A stretch of DNA of 64,000 nucleotides from Bifidobacterium breve (GTDB lineage Bacteria > Actinomycetota > Actinomycetes > Nanopelagicales > Nanopelagicaceae), in contig CAMAYZ010000002.1 of assembly GCA_945863115.1 (NCBI GenBank), forward strand, positions 91,237 to 155,236, read 5' to 3'. Positions 29,399 through 38,583 of this stretch are shown here, one piece after another. The notes under the pieces were generated by a model, which was not told the DNA's origin, made no database searches, and worked only from the letters and a program-made list of their open reading frames with translations. Each line of letters starts with the position of its first letter. Position 1 is the first letter of the stretch. The position numbers and the translations under genes are program-made.

Positions 29399-30079
29399 TT
29401 AGTTTTCGAACTTATATCCAAGCCCGCGCACAGTCTGAATAAATATTGGATTTGCCGGATCAGCTTCAATTTTTGCGCGCAAACGCTTGATATGAACATC
29501 TAAAGTTTTGGTGTCACCAAAATAATCGCTGCCCCATACTCGATCAATCAATTGGGAACGAGTAAGAACTCGGCCGGAATTTCTAACTAAGAATTCAAGC
29601 AATTCAAATTCTTTAAGCGGGAATGCAGCATCGCTGCCATTGATACTTACTTTATGTCGCTCTACATCCATGCGCACTGGACCGGCTTCAAGAATTCCAT
29701 CTACTACTGAATCTTCATCACCTTGGCGACGAAGCACTGCGCGAACGCGAGCAATTAATTCACGTGATGAATAAGGCTTAGTTACATAATCATCCGCGCC
29801 AAGTTCTAGCCCAACAACTTTATCTACTTCGCCATCTTTCGCGGTTAACATAATGATTGGAACGTTAGAACGAGTGCGAAGTTGGCGGCAAACTTCAGTT
29901 CCAGATAGACCTGGAAGCATTAAATCCAGAAGAACTAAGTCCGCGCCGTGGCGATCAAATTGTTCAATTGCACCAGGGCCGGTGTCAGCGACAATTACCT
30001 CGAAGCCCTCTTTGCCAAGCAAATATGCAAGTGCATCAGAGAATGAAGCTTCATCTTCGACTACAAGGATCTTTGTCAT
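29399..30079 (-). CDS. regX3: Response regulator RegX3 (OmpR/PhoB family)
   Basis: This 226-aa protein has the receiver domain ILVVEDEASFSDALAYLLGKEGFEV ... DLVLLDLMLPGLSG with phosphoacceptor Asp, then LTAKDGEVDKVVGLELGADDYVTKPYSSRELIARVRAVLRR. The C-terminal winged helix is FPLKEFELLEFLVRNSGRVLTRSQLIDRVWGSDYFGDTKTLDVHIKRLRAKIE. It overlaps senX3 by 4 bp. In actinobacteria it activates phosphate-starvation genes. Gene order next to phoU, ybjN, mshA and gpmA supports the name. Confidence 0.93.
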   Translation of the reverse strand: MTKILVVEDEASFSDALAYLLGKEGFEVIVADTGPGAIEQFDRHGADLVLLDLMLPGLSGTEVCRQLRTRSNVPIIMLTAKDGEVDKVVGLELGADDYVTKPYSSRELIARVRAVLRRQGDEDSVVDGILEAGPVRMDVERHKVSINGSDAAFPLKEFELLEFLVRNSGRVLTRSQLIDRVWGSDYFGDTKTLDVHIKRLRAKIEADPANPIFIQTVRGLGYKFEN

Positions 30080-31197
30080 TTGATTGCCTCCACGGCAGGG
30101 TTTGAGAGATTGTTTATGTCATGTGCCAGCGGTAATCGAATTGTGAAAGTGCTTCCGGCACCTTCAACGCTCCATACTGAAATATCGCCACCGTGATTAG
30201 TGACGACATGTTTAACTATTGAAAGACCCAAGCCAGTGCCACCAGTAATTCGGGAACGTGCAGCATCAACGCGATAAAACCGTTCAAAGATTCGCTCTAA
30301 ATCTTTCTCTGGAATTCCAATTCCCTGATCTGAAATTGAAATTTCGCAAATTCCATCAGCTTCAACCACTCCAATTGCAACTCGGGTTGAATCTGGGCTG
30401 TAGTTAATCGCATTTTCAACAAGGTTATGAATTGCCATTGTTACTTGGTCGCGATCACCATTAATTATTGCGTGATCACTATTATTGTAAACAATCTCAA
30501 CTTTCCGCGCTTCAGCATTCAATCTTGATTGATCAATTGCTTCTTTAATAGTTTCACTAATTGAAAATGGTTGTGCCCGCTTAAGAGGATCATCATCCTG
30601 AAGCCGCGACAGATTTATAATTTCTTGAACAAGATCTGAAAGTCTTGATGCTTCTGATTGCATTCGATTTGCGAATCTTGTAATCGCTTCCGGATCATCG
30701 CTAGCGCCAAGAACGGCTTCACTAAGAATTGAAAGAGCGCCGATTGGAGTTTTTAGCTCGTGTGAAATATTGGCAACAAAGTCTCGCCGAATCGCATCTA
30801 GCCTTCTCATTTCACTATCATCAAATATTAAGATCACAATTAGACCATCATCACCGAGAAGTGAAACCCGAACTAACAAATCATGAGTTCCAGCACCGAT
30901 TGGACCACGCGGTAATTCCATTGTGACTTCTTGGGCTTTACCTGATCTGCGAGTTGCTCGGACTAGGCGGAGCATAAATTCATTATTTAAATATTGGTCA
31001 CGAAGGATATTTAAAGTTGCTACGCCAGCTGAATGTTCAAGAACAACATCGCCATTACCTAAAACAATATTCTCGGCATCAAATAATTTAAGTAAATCTA
31101 GGAGTGATTTTGGGAGTAGTCCGGAACTATTAATTTGCTCGCCACTATCAATTTGCTTGGCGTTCTTTTTGTTGCTAGCTCCAAAGATCCAGGACAT
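30076..31197 (-). CDS. senX3: Sensor histidine kinase SenX3, apparently soluble
   Basis: This 373-aa protein has a PAS-like region (about 30-125: LDLLKLFDAENIVLGNGDVVLEHSAGV...). The kinase core has FVANISHELKTPIGALSILSEA (H box), HNLVENAINYSPDST (N box), GIGIPEKDLERIFERFYRVD and GTGLGLSIVKHVV. Unlike mycobacterial SenX3 there is no N-terminal membrane hairpin. The first 30 residues are polar (MSWIFGASNKKNAKQIDSGEQINSSG) and an in-frame TAG two codons before the ATG rules out a longer start. Partner of RegX3. Confidence 0.9.
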   Translation of the reverse strand: MSWIFGASNKKNAKQIDSGEQINSSGLLPKSLLDLLKLFDAENIVLGNGDVVLEHSAGVATLNILRDQYLNNEFMLRLVRATRRSGKAQEVTMELPRGPIGAGTHDLLVRVSLLGDDGLIVILIFDDSEMRRLDAIRRDFVANISHELKTPIGALSILSEAVLGASDDPEAITRFANRMQSEASRLSDLVQEIINLSRLQDDDPLKRAQPFSISETIKEAIDQSRLNAEARKVEIVYNNSDHAIINGDRDQVTMAIHNLVENAINYSPDSTRVAIGVVEADGICEISISDQGIGIPEKDLERIFERFYRVDAARSRITGGTGLGLSIVKHVVTNHGGDISVWSVEGAGSTFTIRLPLAHDINNLSNPAVEAIK

Positions 31198-31268
31198 GTT
31201 CTAATCGTAGAAGAGTTGGTCTAATCACCCATACCAAACCCCCCTATACCCAGCAGATAAATCCAATT

Positions 31269-31301
31269 CTTAACCTTTAGTTCAAGGCGCGTTCACATCG
31301 C
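31269..31301 (+). promoter_or_regulatory. PHO-box-like tandem 11-bp repeats upstream of phoU
   Basis: GTTCAAGGCGC (31280-31290) and GTTCACATCGC (31291-31301) are exact tandem 11-mers with GTTCA at the same phase. A weaker third unit, CTTAACCTTTA, precedes them in phase at 31269-31279. Spacing and core match the PHO-box/RegX3 direct-repeat site of actinobacteria (GTTCA-type units every 11 bp). The site lies in the 142-bp gap between divergent senX3 and phoU. Confidence 0.65.
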
Positions 31302-31339
31302 TACCGCTCTTGGAAGGCTGCCCCCACTATTCTTAGCCA

Positions 31340-31987
31340 ATGCGCAACGCTTTTCACGATGAACTAGATGGCATCGGGCTAACCCTGTTACAAATGGCCG
31401 GGCTAGTTAAGGTCGCCATGAACGATGCAACCTCCGCGCTTCTTACAGTCGATTTAAATAGCGCCGAAAAAGTCATTGCAGCTGACGATGTAATCGATGA
31501 GATTCAACACGAACTTGATGCGCGCACAATAAATTTGATGGCACGCCAACAACCAGTTGCATCCGATCTCAGAACTTTAGTTACTTCACTTCGCATGAGC
31601 GCAGATTTAGAGCGCATGGGAGATCTTGCACATCACGTTGCTAAGCAGGCCCGTATGCGTTATCCAAATAGTGCAGTCCCAGCAGAATTAGTTCCAACTA
31701 TTACTGCAATGGGATTAGTTGCAGATAAATTGATCGACAAGCTTTCTTCGGTCATGGAACACCGCGACACTGTGCGCGCTCTTGAAATTGAAACTGATGA
31801 TGACGAGATGGATAAATTACATCGTGATCTAATCGGCATTTTGCTTGATGATGGCTGGCCACACGGAATTGAAACTGCAATTGATATGACACTTCTAGGT
31901 CGTTATTACGAGCGCTTTGCAGATCATGCCGTATCTATTTCACGTCGTGTTTATTTCTTAGTTACTGGCGAATACTCAACTAACTAA
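31340..31987 (+). CDS. phoU: Phosphate-uptake regulator PhoU
   Basis: This 215-aa all-helical protein has two PhoU repeats. The first includes ADDVIDEIQHELDARTINLMARQQPVASDLRTLVTSLRMSADLERMGDLAHHVAKQA. The second includes DDDEMDKLHRDLIGILL...DMTLLGRYYERFADHAVSISRRV. The E/DxxRxxD metal-binding motifs are present. PhoU links the Pst transporter to the SenX3 kinase and keeps the system off when phosphate is ample. No pst genes lie in this window. Placed divergently from senX3-regX3 with a PHO-box-like site between. Confidence 0.94.
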   Translation: MRNAFHDELDGIGLTLLQMAGLVKVAMNDATSALLTVDLNSAEKVIAADDVIDEIQHELDARTINLMARQQPVASDLRTLVTSLRMSADLERMGDLAHHVAKQARMRYPNSAVPAELVPTITAMGLVADKLIDKLSSVMEHRDTVRALEIETDDDEMDKLHRDLIGILLDDGWPHGIETAIDMTLLGRYYERFADHAVSISRRVYFLVTGEYSTN

Positions 31988-32761
31988 TTTCTCGCGAATA
32001 ATTCTAAAGATTTCAATAACTGAGAGAATCAAGACCGCAGGAAGTAAATCAACACTTCGCTTCAAAAACCACGGAACTCCATTTACTAATAACCATCTGA
32101 ATTGAATAGATTTTTCCTTAACAGTTAATTCGCCCTCTTCGGGCATCGTCAAAGACCAACCACGCTTTTGTAATTGAGTGGCAACTTCTCGGGCCAACTT
32201 CTTATGTCCAAGTTCTCCGGGGTGCATGCGGTCAATATGCCAATTTCGCAAATTATGAACATCTGGAATCTCTCGAGTCTTAATCAGAACAATTCCAAGC
32301 TCCTCAGCAATTGCTCGATAGACCACATTCACCGATTCAACACGCTTACGTAAAATGCGTTTCACTAACTTAGGAATTCTTAACAACTGATTTGGATCAT
32401 GCAGTTCAACCATGATTACTTCACTGCCTTGCTCCATAAGTTCTCTACAAGTGCGCAGAAGGTTTTGATGTAATTTTTGTGGGCTAAATCCATTTCGCAA
32501 TAAATCATTTCCGCCAGCAACGACGCCACAAATATCTGGTGAAAGCGCTTTTGCATTACTTAATTGAATTCCTGATACTTCATCTGATTTTGCACCAGGT
32601 CTGGCAAGGTTTACATAATTAACCTCATCACGAAAACTCTTTGCTAAATAATATGCCCAACCTCTAAAGGTGCCATCTGGTGCTTCATCACCTGTACCAA
32701 ATGCGGCGCTGTCTCCGATCACCGCAAAGGTTAGATTTGGCGCAACCTGTACGGTGCTCAT
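31976..32761 (-). CDS. SGNH/GDSL hydrolase with C-terminal hydrophobic segment
   Basis: This 261-aa protein has FAVIGDSAAFGTG (Ser), ARPGAKSDEV (Gly), VAGGNDLLRNG (Asn) and IDRMHPGELGHKKLA (Asp/His), a full SGNH set. Residues 218-261 contain WFLKRSVDLLPAVLILSVIEIFRIIREKL, a probable membrane anchor. It is the last gene of a unit with two GT4 glycosyltransferases (1-bp spacing), suggesting it edits or releases an acyl group on the lipid-linked mannosides or glycans they make. That role is an inference. It overlaps phoU by 12 bp at the 3' end. Confidence 0.82.
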   Translation of the reverse strand: MSTVQVAPNLTFAVIGDSAAFGTGDEAPDGTFRGWAYYLAKSFRDEVNYVNLARPGAKSDEVSGIQLSNAKALSPDICGVVAGGNDLLRNGFSPQKLHQNLLRTCRELMEQGSEVIMVELHDPNQLLRIPKLVKRILRKRVESVNVVYRAIAEELGIVLIKTREIPDVHNLRNWHIDRMHPGELGHKKLAREVATQLQKRGWSLTMPEEGELTVKEKSIQFRWLLVNGVPWFLKRSVDLLPAVLILSVIEIFRIIREKLVS

Positions 32762-33916
32762 TTAACTTGCCTTCGGTAACGCTGGAATATTTGTTTTACT
32801 TGGTATCCCGTGCACTTCCAACATCCGGTTCACGGTATTTTCCCAAGGCATCTCTTCAGCAACGGCGCGGGCCCGAAGTCTAATTTTTTTCTTTCTAATA
32901 ACTCTTTCAATCGCATCTGCAATCGAATCGTAATTATCATGCGCTGTTGCACCGGCATGGGAGTTCGAATCTTGAATTAAGAATTCGCCCACCGCATTTG
33001 AATTTGAAGTTACAACCGGTGTGCCAGAGGCCAAAGATTCAAGAGCAGCTAGACAGAAAGTTTCTAGCGGGCCGGGCGCAAGTGAAACATCTGCACTTGC
33101 CAGAATCGCAGCCACTTTATTTCGATCAGCGATATATCCCAAAGTATCTATCGGATGACCTTTAGCCATTGTGCGAAGTTCTTTCCACATTGGACCCATG
33201 CCGACAACTACTAATCTGGCATCGAGTCCACGAGAACGTAATTCAATAAGCGCTTCGATGCTGCGCTGAGGTTCCTTCTCTTTTGATAACCGACCACAAT
33301 GAACCAAGAGAATTTCAGAACCTTTCAATAATTCCGTGCGCAGTTCCTCTGATCTGTTGCTTGGATTGAAAACCTTCAAATCCACGCCGAGAGGCACCTT
33401 CGTTAAATTCTTAGTCTTAAGCGAGATGAATTCGCGCGCCGCAAAATTAGTAGTTGCAATGATTTGATTGAAGTTTCTAGCAAACTTCTTATTATGAAAA
33501 CTAACTAAAGTTCTGCGAATTATCTCTGGGAGTGGCACAAACCGTTTTGCTAATCCTTCTAAAGTTTCATGACTAAATGCCACGGTAGGAACATTCATTC
33601 GTTTTGCCCAACGACCAATGCAGTGCAAAGTAAATCGATCAGAAACTTCAATTCGATCTGGTTGTAGCTTTGCAATTAATCTAACCAAAGCTCGATTGTT
33701 ACGTATTAATTGATAACCGCAACTGCCAGGCAAAATTATGCTTGGCACTGTAATTTTCTTTCCAAAGATTGTCTCTTCGGTAAATAGGCGAGTTCCTGGC
33801 ACAATAAATATAAATTCATGCCCCTGGGCCAAATACCCACGGCCCAGTTCGTGCATAGTGGTTTTTATTCCACCAGAGTTTGGTCCATAAAAGTTAGCTA
33901 CATGCACAATTCTCAT
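32762..33916 (-). CDS. GT4-family glycosyltransferase
   Basis: This 384-aa GT-B enzyme has the N-terminal MRIVHVANFYGPNSGGIKTTMHELGRGY (G-G-I/V acceptor loop). The C-terminal nucleotide-sugar half has LLVHCGRLSKEKEPQRSIEALIEL and ADVSLAPGPLETFCLAALESLASGTPVVTSNSNAVGE (E-x7-E motif). It resembles actinobacterial mannosyltransferases acting on phosphatidylinositol mannosides or glycolipids. It shares ATGA overlap with the upstream MgtA-like gene. The exact acceptor is unknown. Confidence 0.85.
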   Translation of the reverse strand: MRIVHVANFYGPNSGGIKTTMHELGRGYLAQGHEFIFIVPGTRLFTEETIFGKKITVPSIILPGSCGYQLIRNNRALVRLIAKLQPDRIEVSDRFTLHCIGRWAKRMNVPTVAFSHETLEGLAKRFVPLPEIIRRTLVSFHNKKFARNFNQIIATTNFAAREFISLKTKNLTKVPLGVDLKVFNPSNRSEELRTELLKGSEILLVHCGRLSKEKEPQRSIEALIELRSRGLDARLVVVGMGPMWKELRTMAKGHPIDTLGYIADRNKVAAILASADVSLAPGPLETFCLAALESLASGTPVVTSNSNAVGEFLIQDSNSHAGATAHDNYDSIADAIERVIRKKKIRLRARAVAEEMPWENTVNRMLEVHGIPSKTNIPALPKAS

Positions 33917-35052
33917 GCCACGCTCCCATCTACATAGTTTCTGCGGTTAACAAGAATTTCTTCATAGTGATTCATAAGCTGAGCATTGATAGTTGCCCAA
34001 GTTCTATTCAATACAGATTGCCGTGCCTGAAGCACCATATTTGCTCGATCATTACGTAATTTGAAATGAATAACGGCTGATTCAAGTTCATCTGGTCTAT
34101 GTATGTTTATTACATAACCAGTTTTTCCGTGACTAACTAAATCTGCTGGCCCGCCAGTCATTGGGACTATGCAAGGCGTTCCTGACGAAAGTGCTTCTTG
34201 CACCGCTTGGCAGAATGTTTCATTTGGACCTGGATGAATAAACAAATCTAAACTTGCGAAGATTTCAGCAAGATCATTTCCATTCTTATGCCCCATAAAT
34301 ATTGCATTAGGTAATTCCCTCATCAACTTTTCCTTCGCTGGTCCATCGCCAGTAATAATTAGGAGATTACTTGGGTCTCGATCTAAATACTTAAGATCGC
34401 TAATTCTCTTCTCTTTCGCCAAACGACCTACATAGCCAATGATTGTTCGCTTTCCTGTTGGATCCCAATACTTGCGCAACGATTCGCTTCTCGCCTTTGG
34501 ATTAAATAGTTCAAGATTTACACCTCGTTGCCATAAATAAACTTCAGGCACACCCTGGGATTTCAATTCAAGACAAGCTGATCTAGAAGGCGCAAGTGTG
34601 CGATCTGTTTGTGAATGAATTCTTCCAACAAATTTTCTAAGAGAAGTATGTGCAATTTCAAAACCGTAGTGACTTGCAAAACCAGCCATATCTGTCTGAT
34701 AAACCGAGAGCGTTGGAATCTCTAGTTTCTTTGCAATCTTTGCAGCTTGCATTCCAAGAAGCATCGGAGATGCCAAGTGAATTACATCTGGTGAAAATCC
34801 ATCAATCAAATGCTCAAGTCTGCGATTTGGTAATCCGATCGGCATTCCAATTGGAATCACGCTTTGAATTGGTAGCGCCGGAATTGTTTTTACTTTATGA
34901 CCTGCATATTCCTTTGGCGTCCCAGCACTCTCTGGAACTATCACCAAAGCTTCGTGGCCACCCGCACCAAGACTTTCGAGGATACGAAGGACTGAATTAG
35001 TTACGCCATTAATCTGTGGCAAGAATGACTCTGTAACTATCGCTACCTTCAT
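33913..35052 (-). CDS. GDP-mannose-dependent alpha-mannosyltransferase, MgtA-like (GT4)
   Basis: The ORF track begins at a TTG; ATG 35052 (MKVAIVTESFLPQINGVTNSVLRILESL) fits the family (379 aa). The start motif, YQTDMAGFASHYGF, IGYVGRLAKEKRISDL and DLFIHPGPNETFCQAVQEALSSGTPCIVPMTGGPADLV are typical of the MgtA/PimB-type enzymes of actinobacteria. These add mannose to glucuronosyl- or galactosyl-diacylglycerol. It heads a three-gene unit with another GT4 gene and an SGNH hydrolase gene. Confidence 0.83.
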   Translation of the reverse strand: MKVAIVTESFLPQINGVTNSVLRILESLGAGGHEALVIVPESAGTPKEYAGHKVKTIPALPIQSVIPIGMPIGLPNRRLEHLIDGFSPDVIHLASPMLLGMQAAKIAKKLEIPTLSVYQTDMAGFASHYGFEIAHTSLRKFVGRIHSQTDRTLAPSRSACLELKSQGVPEVYLWQRGVNLELFNPKARSESLRKYWDPTGKRTIIGYVGRLAKEKRISDLKYLDRDPSNLLIITGDGPAKEKLMRELPNAIFMGHKNGNDLAEIFASLDLFIHPGPNETFCQAVQEALSSGTPCIVPMTGGPADLVSHGKTGYVINIHRPDELESAVIHFKLRNDRANMVLQARQSVLNRTWATINAQLMNHYEEILVNRRNYVDGSVA

Positions 35053-35134
35053 GGGTAACAATATGAGGTTTAAAGCAATCTACAGCGGGTTCCAATGGTT
35101 AAATGTCGCTGAACCTAAGGTTAACTATTGTTTA

Positions 35135-35881
35135 CTACTTCTTTCCCTGATTCGCTACCGCTTCGATAGCAGCCTTCGCTGCATCTGGATCTAAATACTC
35201 GCCACCCTTTTTAATTGGCTTAAAGTTATCGTCGAACTCATAAAGCAACGGGATTCCGGTTGGGATATTCACGCCAGCGATATCAGCGTCTGAAATCCCA
35301 TCGATATGTTTAACCATCGCACGAATTGAATTTCCGTGCGCAGTTACCAGAACAGTTTTGCCAGAATTTAAATCAGCAGCTAATTCGCCATCTAAATACG
35401 GAATCATGCGATTAACAACATCTTTAAGACATTCAGTCTTTGGCACGCTTGAACCTAAATCTGCATAACGGGCATCACCGAATTGTGAATACTTATCGTT
35501 GTCATCAATCGGTGGAGGTGGCACATCAAATGAGCGACGCCACAATTGAAATTGCTCTTCGCCATATTGCGCCAAAGTTTCTTTCTTATCTTTTCCTTGA
35601 AGCGCACCGTAATGGCGTTCATTCAATCGCCAGCTGCGGTTAACCGGAATCCAATGACGATCGGCCTCATCTAACGCAAGTTGCGAAGTATGAATCGCGC
35701 GACGTAGCAATGAAGTGTGAACTACATCGGGCAGCAAACCACGTTCCTTAAGTAATTGACCACCGCGCTTGGCTTCACCGATTCCTTTTTCGGACAAGCG
35801 AACATCTACCCAACCAGTAAATAAATTGAGGGCATTCCATTCGCTCTCGCCATGTCGCAGCAAAATCAATTTCTTTGTCAT
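35135..35881 (-). CDS. gpmA: 2,3-bisphosphoglycerate-dependent phosphoglycerate mutase
   Basis: This 248-aa protein has the phospho-His motif [12 protein letters not shown], then [72 protein letters not shown] and [21 protein letters not shown]. It interconverts 3- and 2-phosphoglycerate in glycolysis. It follows ybjN by 19 bp in the mshA-ybjN-gpmA order known from mycobacteria (Rv0486-Rv0489). Confidence 0.96.
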   Translation of the reverse strand: MTKKLILLRHGESEWNALNLFTGWVDVRLSEKGIGEAKRGGQLLKERGLLPDVVHTSLLRRAIHTSQLALDEADRHWIPVNRSWRLNERHYGALQGKDKKETLAQYGEEQFQLWRRSFDVPPPPIDDNDKYSQFGDARYADLGSSVPKTECLKDVVNRMIPYLDGELAADLNSGKTVLVTAHGNSIRAMVKHIDGISDADIAGVNIPTGIPLLYEFDDNFKPIKKGGEYLDPDAAKAAIEAVANQGKK

Positions 35882-35900
35882 AGTTGAATCCTATTTCGCC

Positions 35901-36377
35901 TTAGATTAAATGTTCAAATGCTTTTAGATTTGAAAGCGATTCACCGCGTGAAACTCGCCAAGCCCATTCGCGGCGGATAGATGAAGCAAATCCAAGTTCA
36001 AGCAAGGTATTAAAAGAAGAATCTGAATACTGCAATACCGCACCAAGAATGCGATCGATCTCAACATCAGTTACTGCTGGCAGTGGCAGGCGACCAACAA
36101 GAAAAACATCGCCCAGTTCATTTATCGCATAAGTAACGGCATACATCGAAGCATTCTTTGTTAAAAGCCATTCGTGCACTTGGTCAGCATTCTCATCTGG
36201 TTTGCGAATAACAAATGCGTTGATACTTAAAGAATTATCGCCAACAATTAGCGCGCAATGTGTCTGCAGTTTCTTCTCGCCTGGCAGCGTTACTAAGAAG
36301 GTATTTGCACTACTTTTTTCGAAATCTAAATCATGTGATTCTAGAAACTCTTCAATGATTACGCGCGGATCAATCAT
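35901..36377 (-). CDS. YbjN domain protein
   Basis: This 158-aa protein matches the type-III-chaperone-like YbjN fold: N-terminal IEEFLESHDLDFEKSSANTFLVTLPGEKKLQTHCALIVGDNSLSINAFVIRKPDENADQVHEWLLTKN, then DVFLVGRLPLPAVTDVEIDRILGAVLQYSDSSFNTLLELGF. The role is unknown. It lies 2 bp after mshA and 19 bp before gpmA, as in mycobacteria (Rv0487). Confidence 0.85.
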   Translation of the reverse strand: MIDPRVIIEEFLESHDLDFEKSSANTFLVTLPGEKKLQTHCALIVGDNSLSINAFVIRKPDENADQVHEWLLTKNASMYAVTYAINELGDVFLVGRLPLPAVTDVEIDRILGAVLQYSDSSFNTLLELGFASSIRREWAWRVSRGESLSNLKAFEHLI

Positions 36378-36379
36378 TT

Positions 36380-37648
36380 CTATTTAGCAACCCATAATGG
36401 ATTAGATTTTGGCTTTGATAAGACCCAGTCATAAACATCCAAAGTTTGGCGAGCCGTATTTTCCCAACCAAATTTCTTTGCGTGATCAAGTGCGCCCATA
36501 GATAACAGGATTCGTCGTTGTGGTTCGGCAATTAGACGTGAAACAACCGAGGCCCAAGCTTTTGAATCGTGACCATCAACCAAAATTCCAGAAATTCCAT
36601 CTGACACTGCGGTGCGAAGTCCACCCACAGCACTTGCAATCACCGGTGTTCCGCATGCTTGTGCTTCTAGTGCAACTAAACCAAAGCTTTCAGAGTATGA
36701 AGGAACGCAGACTAAATCTGATGCGCGATACCAATCAGCAAGTTCACTTCTAGATACTGGCTCTTTAAAATGAATTAAATCTGCAACTCCCAAGAAGGTC
36801 GCAAGCTTTGCTAAGCGATCTGGTTCGTTGATACCAGTACCGGATGCGCCACCCATAATCACAAGGGCAAGGTTCGATCGCAGATGCGGAGCATGTGCCA
36901 CTAATTCTGCAACTGCACGCACCAAAACTTCTGGACCTTTGTGTGGCTGTATTCGACCAACAAACATCAACATGATTGCATCTGGTGCGATATCCAAAAT
37001 GTTTCGGGCGCTAGCTTTTCCGTGTCCGGGTGTAAAGCGTTGCAAGTCAACGCCAGGTGTAACAACCTTTACACGATCGGTATCGGCGCCATAAAGTGAG
37101 ACCAAGCTTGCGGCTTCGGCATCAGTGTTTGCGATTAAAGCTTTTGCGTTTTGAACAATTTGTTCTTCACCAAGCGCGCGAATCAATGGTTCTGGGATAT
37201 CACCTTCGGCAAGTGCTTGATTCTTTACCTTTGCCATCGTGTGCATTGTGTGAACAAGTGGAACACCTGTGCGCTCTGAAATCATCCAACCAAGTTGTCC
37301 GCTAATCCAATAATGCGAATGAATAATGTCGTAATAATCATTTGGCTTTGCACTTTGATGTTCCATAAATGCATGTGTCAGCGCACTTATCTGTGTTGGT
37401 AATTCCTCTTTAGTCAGCGCACCAATTGGTCCAGCTTCTAAATGATGAACCGTTACACCGTTTGCGATTTGAACTGCATCAGCTAAACCAGATTTATCTG
37501 CGCGAGTAAAAATATCTACTTCAACACCGGCATTTGCCATCTTGATTGAATTTTCGATTACATAAACATTCATTCCACCGGCATCGCCCATGCCTGCTTG
37601 TTCCAGTGGAGATGTATGAACCATTAGCGTTGCAATGCGACTCTTCAT
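36380..37648 (-). CDS. mshA: D-inositol-3-phosphate glycosyltransferase (mycothiol step 1)
   Basis: This 422-aa GT4 enzyme has the MshA signature IATLMVHTSPLEQAGMGDAGGMNVYVIENSIKMANAGVEVDIFTRA. It also has HSHYWISGQLGWMISERTGVPLVHTMHTMAKVKNQALAEGDIPEP, VTPGVDLQRFTPG and SYSESFGLVALEAQACGTPVIASAVGGLRTAV. It joins UDP-GlcNAc to inositol-3-phosphate, the first mycothiol step, and with the MshD-like gene at 42764 implies mycothiol use. It abuts the asparaginase gene without a gap. Confidence 0.94.
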   Translation of the reverse strand: MKSRIATLMVHTSPLEQAGMGDAGGMNVYVIENSIKMANAGVEVDIFTRADKSGLADAVQIANGVTVHHLEAGPIGALTKEELPTQISALTHAFMEHQSAKPNDYYDIIHSHYWISGQLGWMISERTGVPLVHTMHTMAKVKNQALAEGDIPEPLIRALGEEQIVQNAKALIANTDAEAASLVSLYGADTDRVKVVTPGVDLQRFTPGHGKASARNILDIAPDAIMLMFVGRIQPHKGPEVLVRAVAELVAHAPHLRSNLALVIMGGASGTGINEPDRLAKLATFLGVADLIHFKEPVSRSELADWYRASDLVCVPSYSESFGLVALEAQACGTPVIASAVGGLRTAVSDGISGILVDGHDSKAWASVVSRLIAEPQRRILLSMGALDHAKKFGWENTARQTLDVYDWVLSKPKSNPLWVAK

Positions 37649-38581
37649 CTACAACACCGCCCGCATTCCGCCAACAATATTCGTGCCACCATAAACATTC
37701 AACGCTTCTTCAGTTGTAGTAATTCCCCATTCCAAAAGCGCAGCATGCATAATCGCGCCAAATGCCCGCCAAGAACCATCACTAATCTTGAAAACTAAAG
37801 TGCGCCCATCCGTCATTGAAGCAACTTCAACTGCTTCAGCGCCTTCCTTCATAAACAACCCAGAAACAGATTGCATTGTCCGAGTTGTTAAACGTCCATC
37901 GCCAGCAACCATTTCAGGAAATGCCCGAGCTGCGTTCATAACTTCAACATGCACTGGATCATTTGAAATTGTTATGTTGCGAATTGCATTCGCTAATTCC
38001 CGAGTGCTCAACGCAAATAACGGTGCTCCGCAACCATCGAAAGTCTTATTCGCAACCTTCGCACCAGCCAAGCTTTCAATCTCGGCTAAAACCGCCACTT
38101 GCAGCGGATGATCTGCATTTAAATAAGTTTTAGTATCCCAACCATTCACAACACATGTTGCAAGCATCCCGGCATGTTTTCCAGAACAATTCATTGCAAG
38201 TCTGGTTGCTGGTTTGTCTCCCCACGCAATTCGTTCGGCATCACCAAGTGGTTTATCAAATGAACATTGCAGATCACTTTCTTGCAGACCCGCGCCTTTC
38301 AAAATTTCTAATACTGCCTCTTGATGCATCGCTGCACCAGAATGGCTTGCTTCAACAAGTGCCAATAGCCTTGGTTCAAGTTTCAAACCGCTTCGAACCA
38401 TCGCACTTGCTTGCATGCACTTAACTGAAGACCTTGGAAAAATAGGTAGATCCACATTTCCTTTAGTTTTATGAACCGTGCCATCAGCATTCAACATAAT
38501 TAAATGTCCGTTGTGAATCGATTCAACCAAACCGTTACGAGTGAGTTCGGCTAAAACTTCACCTTGAAAATTATCATTCAC
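37649..38581 (-). CDS. Asparaginase (L-asparaginase II, actinobacterial type)
   Basis: This 310-aa protein belongs to the asparaginase group distinct from E. coli AnsA/B. Its marks are SIHNGHLIMLNADG, FPRSSVKCMQASAMVRSGL, LALVEASHSGAAMHQEAVLEIL, MNCSGKHAGMLATCVVNGW, FDGCGAPLFALSTRELANA and MVAGDGRLTTRTMQ. It predicts asparagine hydrolysis to aspartate and ammonia in the cytoplasm. No signal peptide. Tightly packed between the nitrobindin-like gene and mshA (2 bp and 0 bp), so likely co-transcribed. Confidence 0.88.
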   Translation of the reverse strand: MNDNFQGEVLAELTRNGLVESIHNGHLIMLNADGTVHKTKGNVDLPIFPRSSVKCMQASAMVRSGLKLEPRLLALVEASHSGAAMHQEAVLEILKGAGLQESDLQCSFDKPLGDAERIAWGDKPATRLAMNCSGKHAGMLATCVVNGWDTKTYLNADHPLQVAVLAEIESLAGAKVANKTFDGCGAPLFALSTRELANAIRNITISNDPVHVEVMNAARAFPEMVAGDGRLTTRTMQSVSGLFMKEGAEAVEVASMTDGRTLVFKISDGSWRAFGAIMHAALLEWGITTTEEALNVYGGTNIVGGMRAVL

Positions 38582-38583
38582 TT

